DNA of 45,758 nt from Paenibacillus sp. OK003 (GCF_900109515.1 NZ_FOBD01000030.1:1-45758); one strand, 5' to 3'; counted from the first letter of the stretch, positions 8,207 to 16,444 are shown. Notes: generated by a model not told the origin, from the letters alone. Numbers and translations: made by a program.

Positions 8207-8803
8207 GTGAGTTATATTCCAATGGTCGTTGAACAGAGCAACCGCGGTGAGCGCGCCTATGACATCTATTCCAGATTGCTGAAGGATCGTATCATCTTCC
8301 TTGGCAGTGATGTAAATGACGTTGTGGCGAATGCCATCATGGCACAGATGTTGTTCCTAGCTGCGGAAGATCCGGAGAAAGACATTCACTTATACATCAA
8401 TAGCCCAGGCGGATCCATTACAGCCGGTATGGCCATTTACGATACAATGCAATTCATCAAACCGGATGTATCTACCATCTGTGTAGGTATGGCGGCTTCG
8501 ATGGGTGCATTCCTGTTGAACGCAGGTGCCAAAGGTAAACGTTTTGCATTGCCTAACAGCGAAATCATGATTCACCAACCACTTGGTGGTGCGCAAGGTC
8601 AAGCTTCGGACATCGAAATTCGTGCCCGCCGCATCCTGAAAATGCGTGATACCTTGAACCGCATCATCGCTGAGCGCTCAGGCCAACCGCTGGAGCGTAT
8701 CGAGAAAGATACAGATCGTGACTACTTTATGAGTGCTGCTGAAGCTGCCGATTACGGTATCATCGATAAAGTTATTGAAAACGTAGGTTCCCAAGGCATC
8801 TAA
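8207..8803 (+). CDS. clpP: ATP-dependent Clp protease proteolytic subunit
   Basis: ClpP forms the two-ring proteolytic chamber that works with ClpC, ClpX or ClpE in the cytoplasm. The 198-residue protein carries the serine-protease triad Ser98 (GMAASMGAF), His123 (MIHQPLGG) and Asp172 (TDRDYF), plus the NSPGGS turn. The start is GTG, preceded by GAGGAGG with an 8-base gap; no better ATG is available. A CtsR box covers its promoter and a strong hairpin terminator follows. It is the only protein gene of the window on the plus strand and is transcribed away from the glycolytic operon. Confidence 0.98.
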   Translation: MSYIPMVVEQSNRGERAYDIYSRLLKDRIIFLGSDVNDVVANAIMAQMLFLAAEDPEKDIHLYINSPGGSITAGMAIYDTMQFIKPDVSTICVGMAASMGAFLLNAGAKGKRFALPNSEIMIHQPLGGAQGQASDIEIRARRILKMRDTLNRIIAERSGQPLERIEKDTDRDYFMSAAEAADYGIIDKVIENVGSQGI

Positions 8804-8836
8804 GCCGAGGCGAATCTCCAATTAAACGGATATACC

Positions 8837-8880
8837 ATATAGCCAACTCAAACGGCAGCGCCCAGTTGAGTTGGCTATAT
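8837..8880. repeat. Perfect 15-bp inverted repeat after clpP
   Basis: ATATAGCCAACTCAA (8837-8851) is the exact reverse complement of TTGAGTTGGCTATAT (8866-8880), with a 14-base loop. It has no T-run of its own and lies directly before the clpP terminator, giving a double stem-loop at the 3' end. It may protect the clpP mRNA from 3' decay. Confidence 0.7.
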
Positions 8881-8881
8881 G

Positions 8882-8925
8882 AAAAAAGGACGCTCTCGTC
8901 AATATGACGAGGGCGTCCTTTTTTT
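8882..8925 (+). terminator. Terminator of clpP (could work both ways)
   Basis: A 13-bp stem (8888-8900 with 8906-8918, one T-G pair) has a 5-base loop and is followed by seven T on the plus strand. Six A precede it, so the minus strand also reads as stem plus T-run. It closes clpP. Confidence 0.85.
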
Positions 8926-8960
8926 GAAGATAATTTAAAAGTGCATGATATTAAAGGGCA

Positions 8961-9157
8961 TCTAACGAACTGAGCACAAGCTATTGGCCATCATTTCAAC
9001 GAAATGGAATTCTAACGAATCACAGGAATGTTATCGTTGCTAAATGTGCCCGTTTTCTTTCAATTTCCCCGTTTCTTCACTCCATAGCCTCTCTACGATT
9101 CGTTACAATATACAAAGCCTCATATCTAGCCTTATAAGATGAAACAGGTTCGTTAGA
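8961..9157. repeat. Nested inverted-repeat element between clpP and the 9202-10299 gene
   Basis: Four copies of a short motif are arranged symmetrically. TCTAACGAAC (8961-8970) is the exact reverse complement of GTTCGTTAGA (9148-9157), and inside them TAACGAATC (9013-9021) is the exact reverse complement of GATTCGTTA (9097-9105). The motif is followed or preceded by similar flanks. The element fills the intergenic gap and holds no reading frame. This is the look of a small palindromic or MITE-like intergenic repeat; other copies were not found in this window. Confidence 0.5.
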
Positions 9158-9201
9158 GTTCCAGATATCCAAATGAATTACTTAAGAATTCCGATTATAA
9201 T

Positions 9202-10299
9202 TTATTTGTTGGCAGTCAAGCCACTGAACGGCTCTATGCCTTTAGGAAGCAACTCTTTGTATGTGAACGGGAATTCCGGGAAACCTTCCGCATAAGCTGT
9301 GTACTCATACAACTGGAAGAATACAACTACACCTGTTGGGGTTACATAGAAATCCTGATCTTTATTCAGACCTTTATAGCCTTCAAGGTACCCGCCCCGA
9401 GCTTTAAGCTGATCTCCCACTTTTTTGCTTACTGTCTCACGTACGGTTTTGTTATTTTGGATCACATCATCCAGACTCAATTGCTTACCGGAATCCAGGG
9501 CAAAGGTGTGACCTTTACGGAACGTCATGCCATGTGCGCCTGCATAGTCCTGATAACTTTGCGTAATGAGCCCAAGTACACCATTTTCGTTGTATGTCAC
9601 CACATAAGTGCTCTCAAATGCATATGGACGATTCGCTGTTGCGGCGCCAAATTCCTTGGTTTGTTTTTTGAAATCAGCTACAAAAGCATCGACTTCATCT
9701 TTCAGCACCTTATTAATAGCTGCCTCTGCTTTATCATTAGACAGTCCGCTCACCTGAGGATATTGAATATCGACCTCAGCGTTCTTGATGCTGACTTTCA
9801 TTGTTGCCGCTTTGACTGCCACGTTATTTTGCTTCACTTTGCTCAGCGTCAGTGTCTTGGCTTTCCCATCCCAGTTGCCCTGCACTCCCAAATAATCTCT
9901 CATAGCAGAAAACGGAATATACAATCGGCCATTGATCAACTTCGCTTCTACCCCTGGGTAATATCCATTTATTCTCAGCATTGGATCGCCATCCAAAAGA
10001 TTGATCGTCATCGTGTTATTGGCTGCTGTCAGAGCATACTCTTTGGTTTTCGCATCATATTTCAAGCTTCCACCTGCAACATCTTTCACTGCGGTAAGCG
10101 ATACCCAAGTTGAGCCACCTTGAAGGAGTCCTTTTTGAGTAAGAGTTTTCCCACCCGATTTCAGAGTTACCTCAGTAGGTGTTGTCACTTTCGTGGATAC
10201 TGAAGCTGCCTGTATAGAACTATCCTGCCATACAGCTCCGCTCCCCACAATAATTCCTGCCGCCAATAGTGCACTTGTCCATTTTTTCCATGATGTCAT
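9202..10299 (-). CDS. Exported protein with stalk (copper-amine-oxidase-N-like) and DUF3298/RsiV-like domains
   Basis: The function is unknown. The 365 residues begin with a signal peptide (basic MTSWKKW, hydrophobic stretch, likely cut after SIQA near residue 31). Residues about 40-155 resemble the copper-amine-oxidase N-terminal 'stalk' repeat common in Paenibacillus surface proteins (VSLTAVKDVAGG, RLYIPFSAMRDYLG); this repeat does not imply oxidase activity. The rest resembles the DUF4163/DUF3298 pair seen in PdaC and in the anti-sigma factor RsiV (YAGAHGMTFRKGHTFALDSG), a lysozyme-binding fold in RsiV. No membrane anchor follows the signal. The ATG follows GAGAGGAG. A 25-codon reading frame ends on its start codon. 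A role at the wall is inferred from the domains. Confidence 0.8.
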   Translation of the reverse strand: MTSWKKWTSALLAAGIIVGSGAVWQDSSIQAASVSTKVTTPTEVTLKSGGKTLTQKGLLQGGSTWVSLTAVKDVAGGSLKYDAKTKEYALTAANNTMTINLLDGDPMLRINGYYPGVEAKLINGRLYIPFSAMRDYLGVQGNWDGKAKTLTLSKVKQNNVAVKAATMKVSIKNAEVDIQYPQVSGLSNDKAEAAINKVLKDEVDAFVADFKKQTKEFGAATANRPYAFESTYVVTYNENGVLGLITQSYQDYAGAHGMTFRKGHTFALDSGKQLSLDDVIQNNKTVRETVSKKVGDQLKARGGYLEGYKGLNKDQDFYVTPTGVVVFFQLYEYTAYAEGFPEFPFTYKELLPKGIEPFSGLTANK

Positions 10300-10373
10300 A
10301 TATAAAACTCCTCTCTCGAATTCAAATTTTGAGTGTCATTACGTATGTATCCTGATTTGATCGTATGCCTCAT
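10296..10373 (-). CDS. Possible 25-codon leader ORF upstream of the DUF3298 protein
   Basis: An ATG at 10373 is preceded by AGAGGTG with a 5-base gap. It opens a 25-codon frame that stops at TGA overlapping the ATG of the next gene (ATGA, 10299-10296). The peptide starts MRHTIKSG and is basic at the N-terminus and acidic near the end; it has no recognisable family or signal. A good ribosome site plus a four-base overlap suggest translational coupling. However, the larger gene also has its own GAGAGGAG, so the short frame may be chance. Confidence 0.35.
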   Translation of the reverse strand: MRHTIKSGYIRNDTQNLNSREEFYI

Positions 10374-10568
10374 ACGCTCACCTCTTTATTATAATTAACC
10401 CGATTCCGGAAAGGTTTACAGCTCCAGTTACAATGTTGTTCGATCCAGATGCCTATAATGAAGGTTTTGTTACGAACAAATAGACAAAAAAGATACCAAT
10501 AACCAGCAATTTATTTCGTCATATTTCACCTCTTCTTTTCAAACTTCATCAAAGTCCGCCTTTATAAC
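10374..10568. other. Upstream region of the DUF3298 gene
   Basis: The stretch between the SIMPL-gene terminator and the leader ORF is AT-rich. A TATAAT (minus strand, near 10390) could be a -10 box, but no good -35 lies 16-18 bases upstream of it. Nothing else is recognised. Confidence 0.35.
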
Positions 10569-10601
10569 AAAAAAGACGCTGTCCATCGGACAACGTCTTT
10601 G
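10569..10601 (-). terminator. Terminator of the SIMPL-domain gene
   Basis: On the minus strand AAAGACGTTGTCC pairs with GGACAGCGTCTTT around a GAT loop and runs into a T-rich tail. It lies about 70 bases past the stop of the gene at 10671-11426. Confidence 0.85.
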
Positions 10602-10670
10602 TCATTATTGCCTTTTGCCCGCTCAAGCATATCTTAAACGGACATCCAGCCTTTATTTACTTTATTTCAC

Positions 10671-11426
10671 TTATTTCATTTCATAAGTAATATTCAGCGA
10701 TGTGCTTACTTTAACCTGTCCCGTTTCAATGGCCGTGCCTCCATTAGAATCAGCTAACGATTTGGACATCTGAGCCTCACTTGCATAGAACACAGGTACA
10801 TTGGCGTCACCTTGGCTCACGGAGAGAACAGCACCCAGTTGACGTTTAACCGCTTTTGCAATAGCTCCAGCTTTTACATCAGCATTAGCAACAGCTTTTT
10901 CAATCACCTGAGCTTCAAAGCTCTCCGGTTTTTCTACCGTAAAACGTACATTTTCAATATTGTTGGCACCAGCTTGGGATGCAGCATCCAGGAGTTCACC
11001 AATCTTGTCCATCTCCCGGTAAGTTACAGTCAATGTGTGATGAGCTGTGTACCCTTTGATCTTCTGTCCGTCTTTTTCACTATACGTGTAGTCAGGCTGT
11101 ACATAGAACTGGCTGGTTTGAATATCATCCGCACTGATTTTCCACGTACTTTTCAGCAGATTGCTAACCTTTTGAATTTTCGCTGCATTCGCTTTTTGAG
11201 CAGAGGCTGCTGTGTCTGCCGTACTGTTCACTCCGATGGAAAGATAAGCGATGTCAGGCTTCACCTGAATCTCACCTGTACCCACAACGTTAATCACGTT
11301 TTGCTGTACCCCCTGTACCTCAGCTGCATACGCATAATTGCTAGGTGACACCCACGCAGTACCTCCTACTAGCAATGTACCTGCGACCATCACCGCGCCC
11401 AGCGGTTTCATCCATAATTTACCCAT
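10671..11426 (-). CDS. SIMPL-domain (DUF541) exported protein
   Basis: The 251-residue protein has a signal peptide (MGKLWMKPL, hydrophobic core, likely cut after AYA near residue 34). It is followed by a SIMPL/DUF541 fold recognisable by INVVGTGEIQVKPDIAYLSI, the ADDIQTSQFYVQPDYTYS segment and the C-terminal VSTSLNITYEM. Family members are periplasmic or surface oligomers of poorly known role, linked to stress tolerance in some bacteria. The start at 11426 is chosen because GGAGG lies eight bases before it; a frame nine codons longer starts upstream of that site. It is a single gene with its own terminator. Confidence 0.88.
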   Translation of the reverse strand: MGKLWMKPLGAVMVAGTLLVGGTAWVSPSNYAYAAEVQGVQQNVINVVGTGEIQVKPDIAYLSIGVNSTADTAASAQKANAAKIQKVSNLLKSTWKISADDIQTSQFYVQPDYTYSEKDGQKIKGYTAHHTLTVTYREMDKIGELLDAASQAGANNIENVRFTVEKPESFEAQVIEKAVANADVKAGAIAKAVKRQLGAVLSVSQGDANVPVFYASEAQMSKSLADSNGGTAIETGQVKVSTSLNITYEMK

Positions 11427-11528
11427 TACGTTAGCCTCCTTAAGTTTTAACATCTCAAACTCAAATCGATTTGATACCTAACAGACGGGCTTAATTCCAT
11501 AATGTTGCACTTGACAGTCTTAAAACGC

Positions 11529-11553
11529 AAAAAAGCCCCTTTCGGGACTTCTT
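11529..11553 (-). terminator. Terminator of the glcK-crh operon
   Basis: On the minus strand AAGTCCC and GGGGCTT pair around a short loop and are followed by six T. It lies about 20 bases past the crh stop. Confidence 0.85.
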
Positions 11554-11573
11554 CATTGGGTTCAAATCATATC

Positions 11574-11843
11574 TTATTGGTTCTCAAGCTCTTCCTTGCT
11601 TACCAGACTAACTAAAGCGTTTACAGCCTGTTCGGCGTCCGCGCCCTCTGCACTAATCTGGATTTCCGTACCAGTACTGATTGCAAGGCTCATGATCCCC
11701 ATGATACTTTTTGCATTTACTTTTTTGTCGTCCTTCTCGACGAACACTTCAGATGAGTACTTATTCGCTTCTTGAACGAACAGTGCCGCAGGTCTGGCAT
11801 GGAGACCCGTTTTCAAACGGACAACTACCGGGTGCTTTGTCAT
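11574..11843 (-). CDS. crh: HPr-family phosphocarrier in the crh position, with His15 retained
   Basis: The 89-residue protein is of the HPr/Crh family. HPrK phosphorylates Ser46 of such proteins, and the Ser-P form is the co-repressor of CcpA. Ser46 is present in KSIMGIMSLAI. Outside position 15 the sequence (VVRLKTGL, ARPAALFVQEANKY) is much closer to B. subtilis Crh than to its HPr. Crh has glutamine at 15 and cannot take phosphate from EI, whereas here residue 15 is histidine (GLHARPA). The protein may thus act both in PTS transfer and in catabolite control. Gene order (whiA-crh) also fits Crh. The ATG follows a GGGGG-rich site by about nine bases. No ptsI adjoins it. The symbol is by position and similarity; ptsH is the alternative. 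Confidence 0.85.
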   Translation of the reverse strand: MTKHPVVVRLKTGLHARPAALFVQEANKYSSEVFVEKDDKKVNAKSIMGIMSLAISTGTEIQISAEGADAEQAVNALVSLVSKEELENQ

Positions 11844-12103
11844 GGAAACTTACCCCCTATTATGAAATCTGGACATTAAATACACAATTATATTTATAAC
11901 ATTATACCATATAACCAGAGCAGGACACTAGAAGAAAAAACTCAGGGTGATTGGGATGTCATTATTATGACCCATTTTAGCCTTTTTACATCACCTCATT
12001 ACACCTGAGCAGTTCTCCAACATGCTTATAGGCGGCTGACTTTAAGTTGACCTTTTGGCGAAAACCAAAACCATCCGCTTTGCCGGTCTACCCTATTCTT
12101 CAT

Positions 12104-13042
12104 TTAACCGTAACGCTCAGTACGAACCTTCTCTGCCAGTTCATCAATCTTGCGGAGCCGGTGATTCACTCCGGACTTGCTGACTGTACCCTTAAGCAGT
12201 TCGCCTACTTCCTTCAAGTTGATATCCGGATGGGCGAGTCTGACTTCCGCCACTTCACGAAGCTTTTCGGGCAACGACTCCAGACCAACTTCCTTTTGCA
12301 ACAATCTGATGTTATCGATCTGTCTGACGGCTGCTCCAATCGTTTTGTTGAGGTTCGCCGTCTCACAATTGACAATTCGGTTGACGGAATTACGCATATC
12401 TCGCATGATACGCACATCCTCGAACTTGAAAAGAGCCTGATGTGCACCAATGATACTGAGCAGTTCAATGATTTTCTCGCCTTCCTTAATGTATAGGATG
12501 AATCCTTTTTTGCGTTCTATACACCGGGCATTGAGATGAAATTCATTAGCCAGGTCCACCAGGGCCTGACAGTGCTCCTCATACATGGACGCAATCTCCA
12601 GGTGGTAGGACGAACCTTCGGGATTGTTGACCGAGCCTCCTGCCATAAATGCGCCTCGAAGATAAGCACGTTTACAGCAGTTATTTTTGAACAGCTCTCC
12701 ACTAATCCCGGGAGTAAACAGAAATCCTTCGGAAACAATGTACAGATCTTTTAAAATCACCTGTACCATGGTTGGAATCCGAACAATATATACATTGTTC
12801 TTTTTCAGCCGCATTTTTTTGCGGACAAGCAATTCCGTATGCACTTGAAAATGCTTTTTAAGCAGAGAGTATGCCCGTCTTGCAATGGCGGCATTCTCCG
12901 TCGAAATATCCAAGATGACTTTTTTATTCGATAACTGCACCGCACCAAGCATACGGATGAGGGCTGAAAGTTCCGCCTTTTCGCAGCACGGTTCGCTTTC
13001 GATCATCGTTAGTTCTTTTTTGGTCTGTGCTGCAAACGACAT
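12104..13042 (-). CDS. whiA: Sporulation/cell-division regulator WhiA
   Basis: WhiA is a DNA-binding protein with an N-terminal LAGLIDADG-homing-endonuclease-like domain that has lost nuclease activity, and a C-terminal helix-turn-helix. The 312 residues show the N-terminal KKELTMIE and CCEKAELSALIRMLGAV, the CKRAYLRGAFMAGGSVNNPEGSYH-like core (written here with gaps), and the C-terminal HTH with RLAHPDINLKEVGELL and SKSGVNHRLRKI. In B. subtilis it affects division and chromosome segregation. It is seven bases behind yvcK and is the usual partner in the rapZ-yvcK-whiA-crh cluster. The start follows GAGGTGAAG. Confidence 0.97.
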   Translation of the reverse strand: MSFAAQTKKELTMIESEPCCEKAELSALIRMLGAVQLSNKKVILDISTENAAIARRAYSLLKKHFQVHTELLVRKKMRLKKNNVYIVRIPTMVQVILKDLYIVSEGFLFTPGISGELFKNNCCKRAYLRGAFMAGGSVNNPEGSSYHLEIASMYEEHCQALVDLANEFHLNARCIERKKGFILYIKEGEKIIELLSIIGAHQALFKFEDVRIMRDMRNSVNRIVNCETANLNKTIGAAVRQIDNIRLLQKEVGLESLPEKLREVAEVRLAHPDINLKEVGELLKGTVSKSGVNHRLRKIDELAEKVRTERYG

Positions 13043-13048
13043 GGGACT

Positions 13049-14035
13049 TCACCTCTTCCGTAACATCCAATTTTGTACAAGTTGATAGATGTGATGGCTC
13101 AGCTTGTCGGCATCATGACGCAGATAAGTCCGGAATAGGACCAAAGTATCCGCAACCACTTGATAGCCGGCACTCTTCAGCACATTCATATCCAGCACAA
13201 CTGGTTTAGCTCCTTTTTCCGCATACTTATTCTGCACCTGCAGCGGAATATCACCATTATTTACAATGACATAGTCGAAAAGTTGGTGTCCTACATGTTC
13301 ATGTACCGCCTTGAGGTGGTCACTCACCGTGTAATTATCCGTCTCTCCCGGCTGTGTCATCACATTACAAATAAACATTTTTACTGCGTCCGCCTCAACG
13401 ACAGCTTCAGCCAGCTTAGGTACAAGCAGATTGGGCAGAATACTCGTGTAGAGACTACCAGGCCCAATCAGGATGGCGTCTGCCTGACGAATAGCTTCAA
13501 CAGCCTCTGGCAACGGCTCCACGTGATCCGGTTCAAGGAAAACGCGTTTGATCCGTAAGCCAGCTTCAGGGATCTTGGACTCGCCCGTAACAATCGAGCC
13601 GTCCTCCATCTCTGCATGCAGTATAACGGCCTGCCCGGCTGCGGGCAATACCTCACCCCGAACGGCAAACACGCGGCTAAGTTCCCGCACAGCGGTCACG
13701 AAGTCGCCCGATATATCCGTCATTGCAGCCAAAATCAAGTTACCCAGGCTGTGGCCTGCAAGCCCCGCGCCTGTATTGAAGCGATAATTCAGCATATCCG
13801 ACAACAACGGTTCTACATCTGCCAGCGCTGTGAGTACGTTACGAATGTCGCCCGGAGGCGGCATTTGCAACTCATTACGCAAGATGCCCGAACTTCCTCC
13901 GTCATCCGCCACCGTCACGATGGCCGTGATGTCCAGCGGCTTTTCCTTCAAACCGCGCAGCATCACGGATAATCCGGTTCCGCCGCCCATGACTACAATT
14001 CTCGGACGTTCTCTTCGTGGTCCGGCTTCTTTCAT
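13049..14035 (-). CDS. yvcK: YvcK/GlmR-type gluconeogenesis factor
   Basis: The 328-residue protein belongs to the YvcK/CofD-like family. In B. subtilis it (GlmR/MgfK) is needed for growth on gluconeogenic carbon, binds UDP-GlcNAc and stimulates entry of carbon into cell-wall synthesis. The nucleotide-sugar site is visible as VMGGGTGLSVMLRGL at the N-terminus and TVADDGGSSG; GNLILAAM and GPGSLYTSILPNLL are further family blocks. It lies between rapZ (13 bases upstream) and whiA, and its start follows GAGGGTGAAGGG. Membership of the family is certain; the precise role is taken from B. subtilis. Confidence 0.95.
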   Translation of the reverse strand: MKEAGPRRERPRIVVMGGGTGLSVMLRGLKEKPLDITAIVTVADDGGSSGILRNELQMPPPGDIRNVLTALADVEPLLSDMLNYRFNTGAGLAGHSLGNLILAAMTDISGDFVTAVRELSRVFAVRGEVLPAAGQAVILHAEMEDGSIVTGESKIPEAGLRIKRVFLEPDHVEPLPEAVEAIRQADAILIGPGSLYTSILPNLLVPKLAEAVVEADAVKMFICNVMTQPGETDNYTVSDHLKAVHEHVGHQLFDYVIVNNGDIPLQVQNKYAEKGAKPVVLDMNVLKSAGYQVVADTLVLFRTYLRHDADKLSHHIYQLVQNWMLRKR

Positions 14036-14048
14036 CCCTTCACCCTCT

Positions 14049-14948
14049 TCAATGACGGTCCCGGTCGGCGTCGCGATGGCTCACGGTGACAGCCTCAGTT
14101 TCGCTGCTTCCCAACATTTTGCCCAAATATTCCGATATTGCTACCGAACGATGCTTGCCTCCGGTACAGCCGATTCCAATAATAACCTGGCTTTTGCCTT
14201 CCTTCCGGTATTGCGGAATCAGAAAATGCAGCATATCCAGCAGCTTGGTCAGAAACGCCTGCGTCTCCGGCCATTTCATAACATATTCGTACACATCACT
14301 ATTCTGTCCCGTATTCGGACGTAAATGTTCAATATAATGCGGATTTGGCAAGAAACGAACGTCAAACACCAGATCCGCATCGATTGGAATACCGTATTTG
14401 AACCCAAACGACGTAATATTTACCGACAGCATATGGCTTTCCAGATGAGAAAAGCGGGATATGATGCGCTCTTTCAGTTGAGCAGGCTTCATCGTACTCG
14501 TATTCAATACCTGAGTGGCGGAATTTTTGAGCTCCTCCAGCATCTTACGTTCCAGCCGGATGCCGTCCAGCGGCATGCCCTCAGGAGCCAGTGGATGTCT
14601 GCGCCTGCTCTCCTTATAGCGCTGGACTAATACAGAGTCTATCGCGTCCAGGAATAGTATTTCACAATGAATGGTAAAATGATCTTTAATATAGTTCAGT
14701 GACTCGGACAAAGCCGTAAAGAACTCACGACCGCGAAGGTCGATAACCAGTGCGACCTTGCCAATTTTGCCGTTCGACTGCTCAATTAACTCCGCAAATT
14801 TTGGAATCAATACCGGTGGAAGATTATCCACACAGAAGAAACCAAGATCCTCCAGGCTTTGTACTGCAATCGTCTTGCCTGCTCCGGACATGCCCGTAAT
14901 GATAATGAGCGTGGCGCCTGTGCCCGGTGAAACTTCACCTTCAAGCAT
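14049..14948 (-). CDS. rapZ: RapZ/YvcJ nucleotide-binding protein
   Basis: The 299-residue protein has a P-loop GMSGAGKT (residues 19-26), a second conserved block CVDNLPP and a C-terminal domain with IGIGCTGGKHRSVAI. In E. coli RapZ is an RNA-binding adaptor that controls GlmS through small RNAs; in B. subtilis YvcJ binds and hydrolyses GTP and affects competence. The target here is unknown. The start at 14948 follows GGAGGGG by about seven bases. It sits 51 bases behind glcK and 13 ahead of yvcK in what looks like one transcript. Confidence 0.95.
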   Translation of the reverse strand: MLEGEVSPGTGATLIIITGMSGAGKTIAVQSLEDLGFFCVDNLPPVLIPKFAELIEQSNGKIGKVALVIDLRGREFFTALSESLNYIKDHFTIHCEILFLDAIDSVLVQRYKESRRRHPLAPEGMPLDGIRLERKMLEELKNSATQVLNTSTMKPAQLKERIISRFSHLESHMLSVNITSFGFKYGIPIDADLVFDVRFLPNPHYIEHLRPNTGQNSDVYEYVMKWPETQAFLTKLLDMLHFLIPQYRKEGKSQVIIGIGCTGGKHRSVAISEYLGKMLGSSETEAVTVSHRDADRDRH

Positions 14949-14999
14949 AAATGTCCCCTCCTTATCATATTGCTGTCGGATTATACTGTTACGAGGTTA

Positions 15000-15950
15000 C
15001 TAGGAACGCAAGAGAAGACCAGCCGCGCCAACAATCCCTGCATTATTGCCAAGCGTTGCTTCAAGAATTTTAACCCCTTCTTGCAGCGGTTCAGGTGTCA
15101 GTTTCGCAAATACAGTCCGTACTTCATCAAACAAAATATTACCCGCTTTGGATACACCGCCACCGATAATGAACATCTCAGGGTTAATCACAGCCGCTAC
15201 AGCCGCCATCGATTTGCCCAGATAGAACGCTGCACGATTGACAATACGAAGCGCAACTTCATCGCCCGCCTTGGCTGCATCAAACACTTCCTTGGCTGCA
15301 ATCTTGTCCACGAGTGCCAGTGATGTATGGTCCCCACGCTCTACAGCGTCTTTGGCCATACGAATAATTCCGGTTGCTGAAGATACCGTTTCCACGCAGC
15401 CCATTTTGCCGCATCCGCACTGAATGGCTTCCAGATCAGGAACAACACTGACATGACCAAGCTCACCAGCCATACCGGAGAAACCTTGATAGATCTTGCC
15501 GTTCAGGATCAGTCCGCCACCTACGCCTGTACCAAGCGTATAGCATACACAGTTGTCCACGCCCTTGCCGGCACCTGCCCAAGCTTCACCCAGTGCAGCC
15601 ACGTTTGCATCGTTATCTATTTTGACTGGCTTGCCCAGACGTTCTTCCAAAATCGAACGAATGGCTACATTCCGAAATCCAATGTTAGGGGCAAGAACGA
15701 TAATTCCCTCGCGTACATTGGTGAACCCAGCCACTCCCGCTCCCACACCTTCAAGCTGTTCCCAGCTGTAAGGCGATTCGGCAACGATATGACGGACATA
15801 CTTCTCGATGTTGGCAATGACCGTGTCAACGCCCTTATCCACTTCAGTCGGTCCTTCATACGTATGCATAAGCTGACCGTGTTCATCACATATACCGACC
15901 TTGATTGCTGTTCCGCCGAGATCGACCCCAACGTAGATTTTCTCAGACAT
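15000..15950 (-). CDS. glcK: ROK-family glucokinase
   Basis: The enzyme phosphorylates glucose with ATP. The 316-residue product shows the phosphate-binding VGVDLGGTAIKVG at the N-terminus, the ROK zinc motif CGCGKMGCVE with its cysteines, GELGHVSV, and the C-terminal GGGVSKAG. No N-terminal DNA-binding domain is present, so it is a kinase rather than a ROK repressor. The ATG at 15950 is chosen because AGGTGG lies about eight bases upstream; a GTG four codons earlier overlaps that site. It is the first gene of the rapZ-yvcK-whiA-crh operon and has a clear promoter. In B. subtilis this position holds yvcI instead, so the link between glucokinase and this cluster is a lineage feature. Confidence 0.95.
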   Translation of the reverse strand: MSEKIYVGVDLGGTAIKVGICDEHGQLMHTYEGPTEVDKGVDTVIANIEKYVRHIVAESPYSWEQLEGVGAGVAGFTNVREGIIVLAPNIGFRNVAIRSILEERLGKPVKIDNDANVAALGEAWAGAGKGVDNCVCYTLGTGVGGGLILNGKIYQGFSGMAGELGHVSVVPDLEAIQCGCGKMGCVETVSSATGIIRMAKDAVERGDHTSLALVDKIAAKEVFDAAKAGDEVALRIVNRAAFYLGKSMAAVAAVINPEMFIIGGGVSKAGNILFDEVRTVFAKLTPEPLQEGVKILEATLGNNAGIVGAAGLLLRS

Positions 15951-15998
15951 GCTACAAGCCACCTTTATCTATCTATAATAGTTTAATCCTACGTACCA

Positions 15999-16027
15999 AC
16001 TATAATTGAAGGATACGCCTGGGTCAA
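15999..16027 (-). promoter_or_regulatory. Promoter of the glcK operon
   Basis: On the minus strand a -35 TTGACC (16027-16022) and a -10 TATAGT (16004-15999) are separated by exactly 17 bases. Transcription would start near 15992, about 40 bases before the glcK ATG. Confidence 0.8.
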
Positions 16028-16357
16028 GACGATAAGACCTTTGCTGTGATTAGCTTCCTCGCTATTGTGAACAACATCACAGGCTATTTTTGAATACGTA
16101 TACAATCTCATTTGTCTCTATCAAAACGCAGGCTTCATTCCTTCCTCCATAGAGGAGGAAGCCTCAACTCATGATATTGCATATGCACTCGTTCCATGCG
16201 TAAAAGATGACAATTGTCATCCAAATTTCATGACAATCCTTACTAATCACGTCTAAGACAGTTCAGTAAGATGGAAATATCTTATAGAACAGAATAAGGA
16301 CGCGACTCAAGATGAGCTCACTAGTGGTTCAGTTGTTGCAACCCTTAGCTCTAACGG
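16028..16357. other. Intergenic region upstream of glcK
   Basis: About 330 bases without a gene. It holds a perfect 14-bp palindrome ATGACAATTGTCAT (16207-16220) followed by a further ATGACAAT-like half-site (16229-16237), a possible operator. It also holds an imperfect hairpin at 16131-16166 whose outer bases are AGGCTTC and GAAGCCT. No protein or RNA gene is recognised. Confidence 0.45.
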
Positions 16358-16396
16358 CGCAAAAAACGCCTTCCCATAACAGGAGGCGTTTCTCTA
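16358..16396 (-). terminator. Terminator of the AI-2E-family gene
   Basis: On the minus strand AAACGCCT and AGGCGTTT pair around a loop of about 12 bases and run into a T-run ahead of GCGCC. It lies about 50 bases past the stop of the gene at 16445. Confidence 0.8.
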
Positions 16397-16444
16397 ATTT
16401 TAACATTCCCTAAACCTATTCTTCAGCAGCTATTCAGCTACTGG

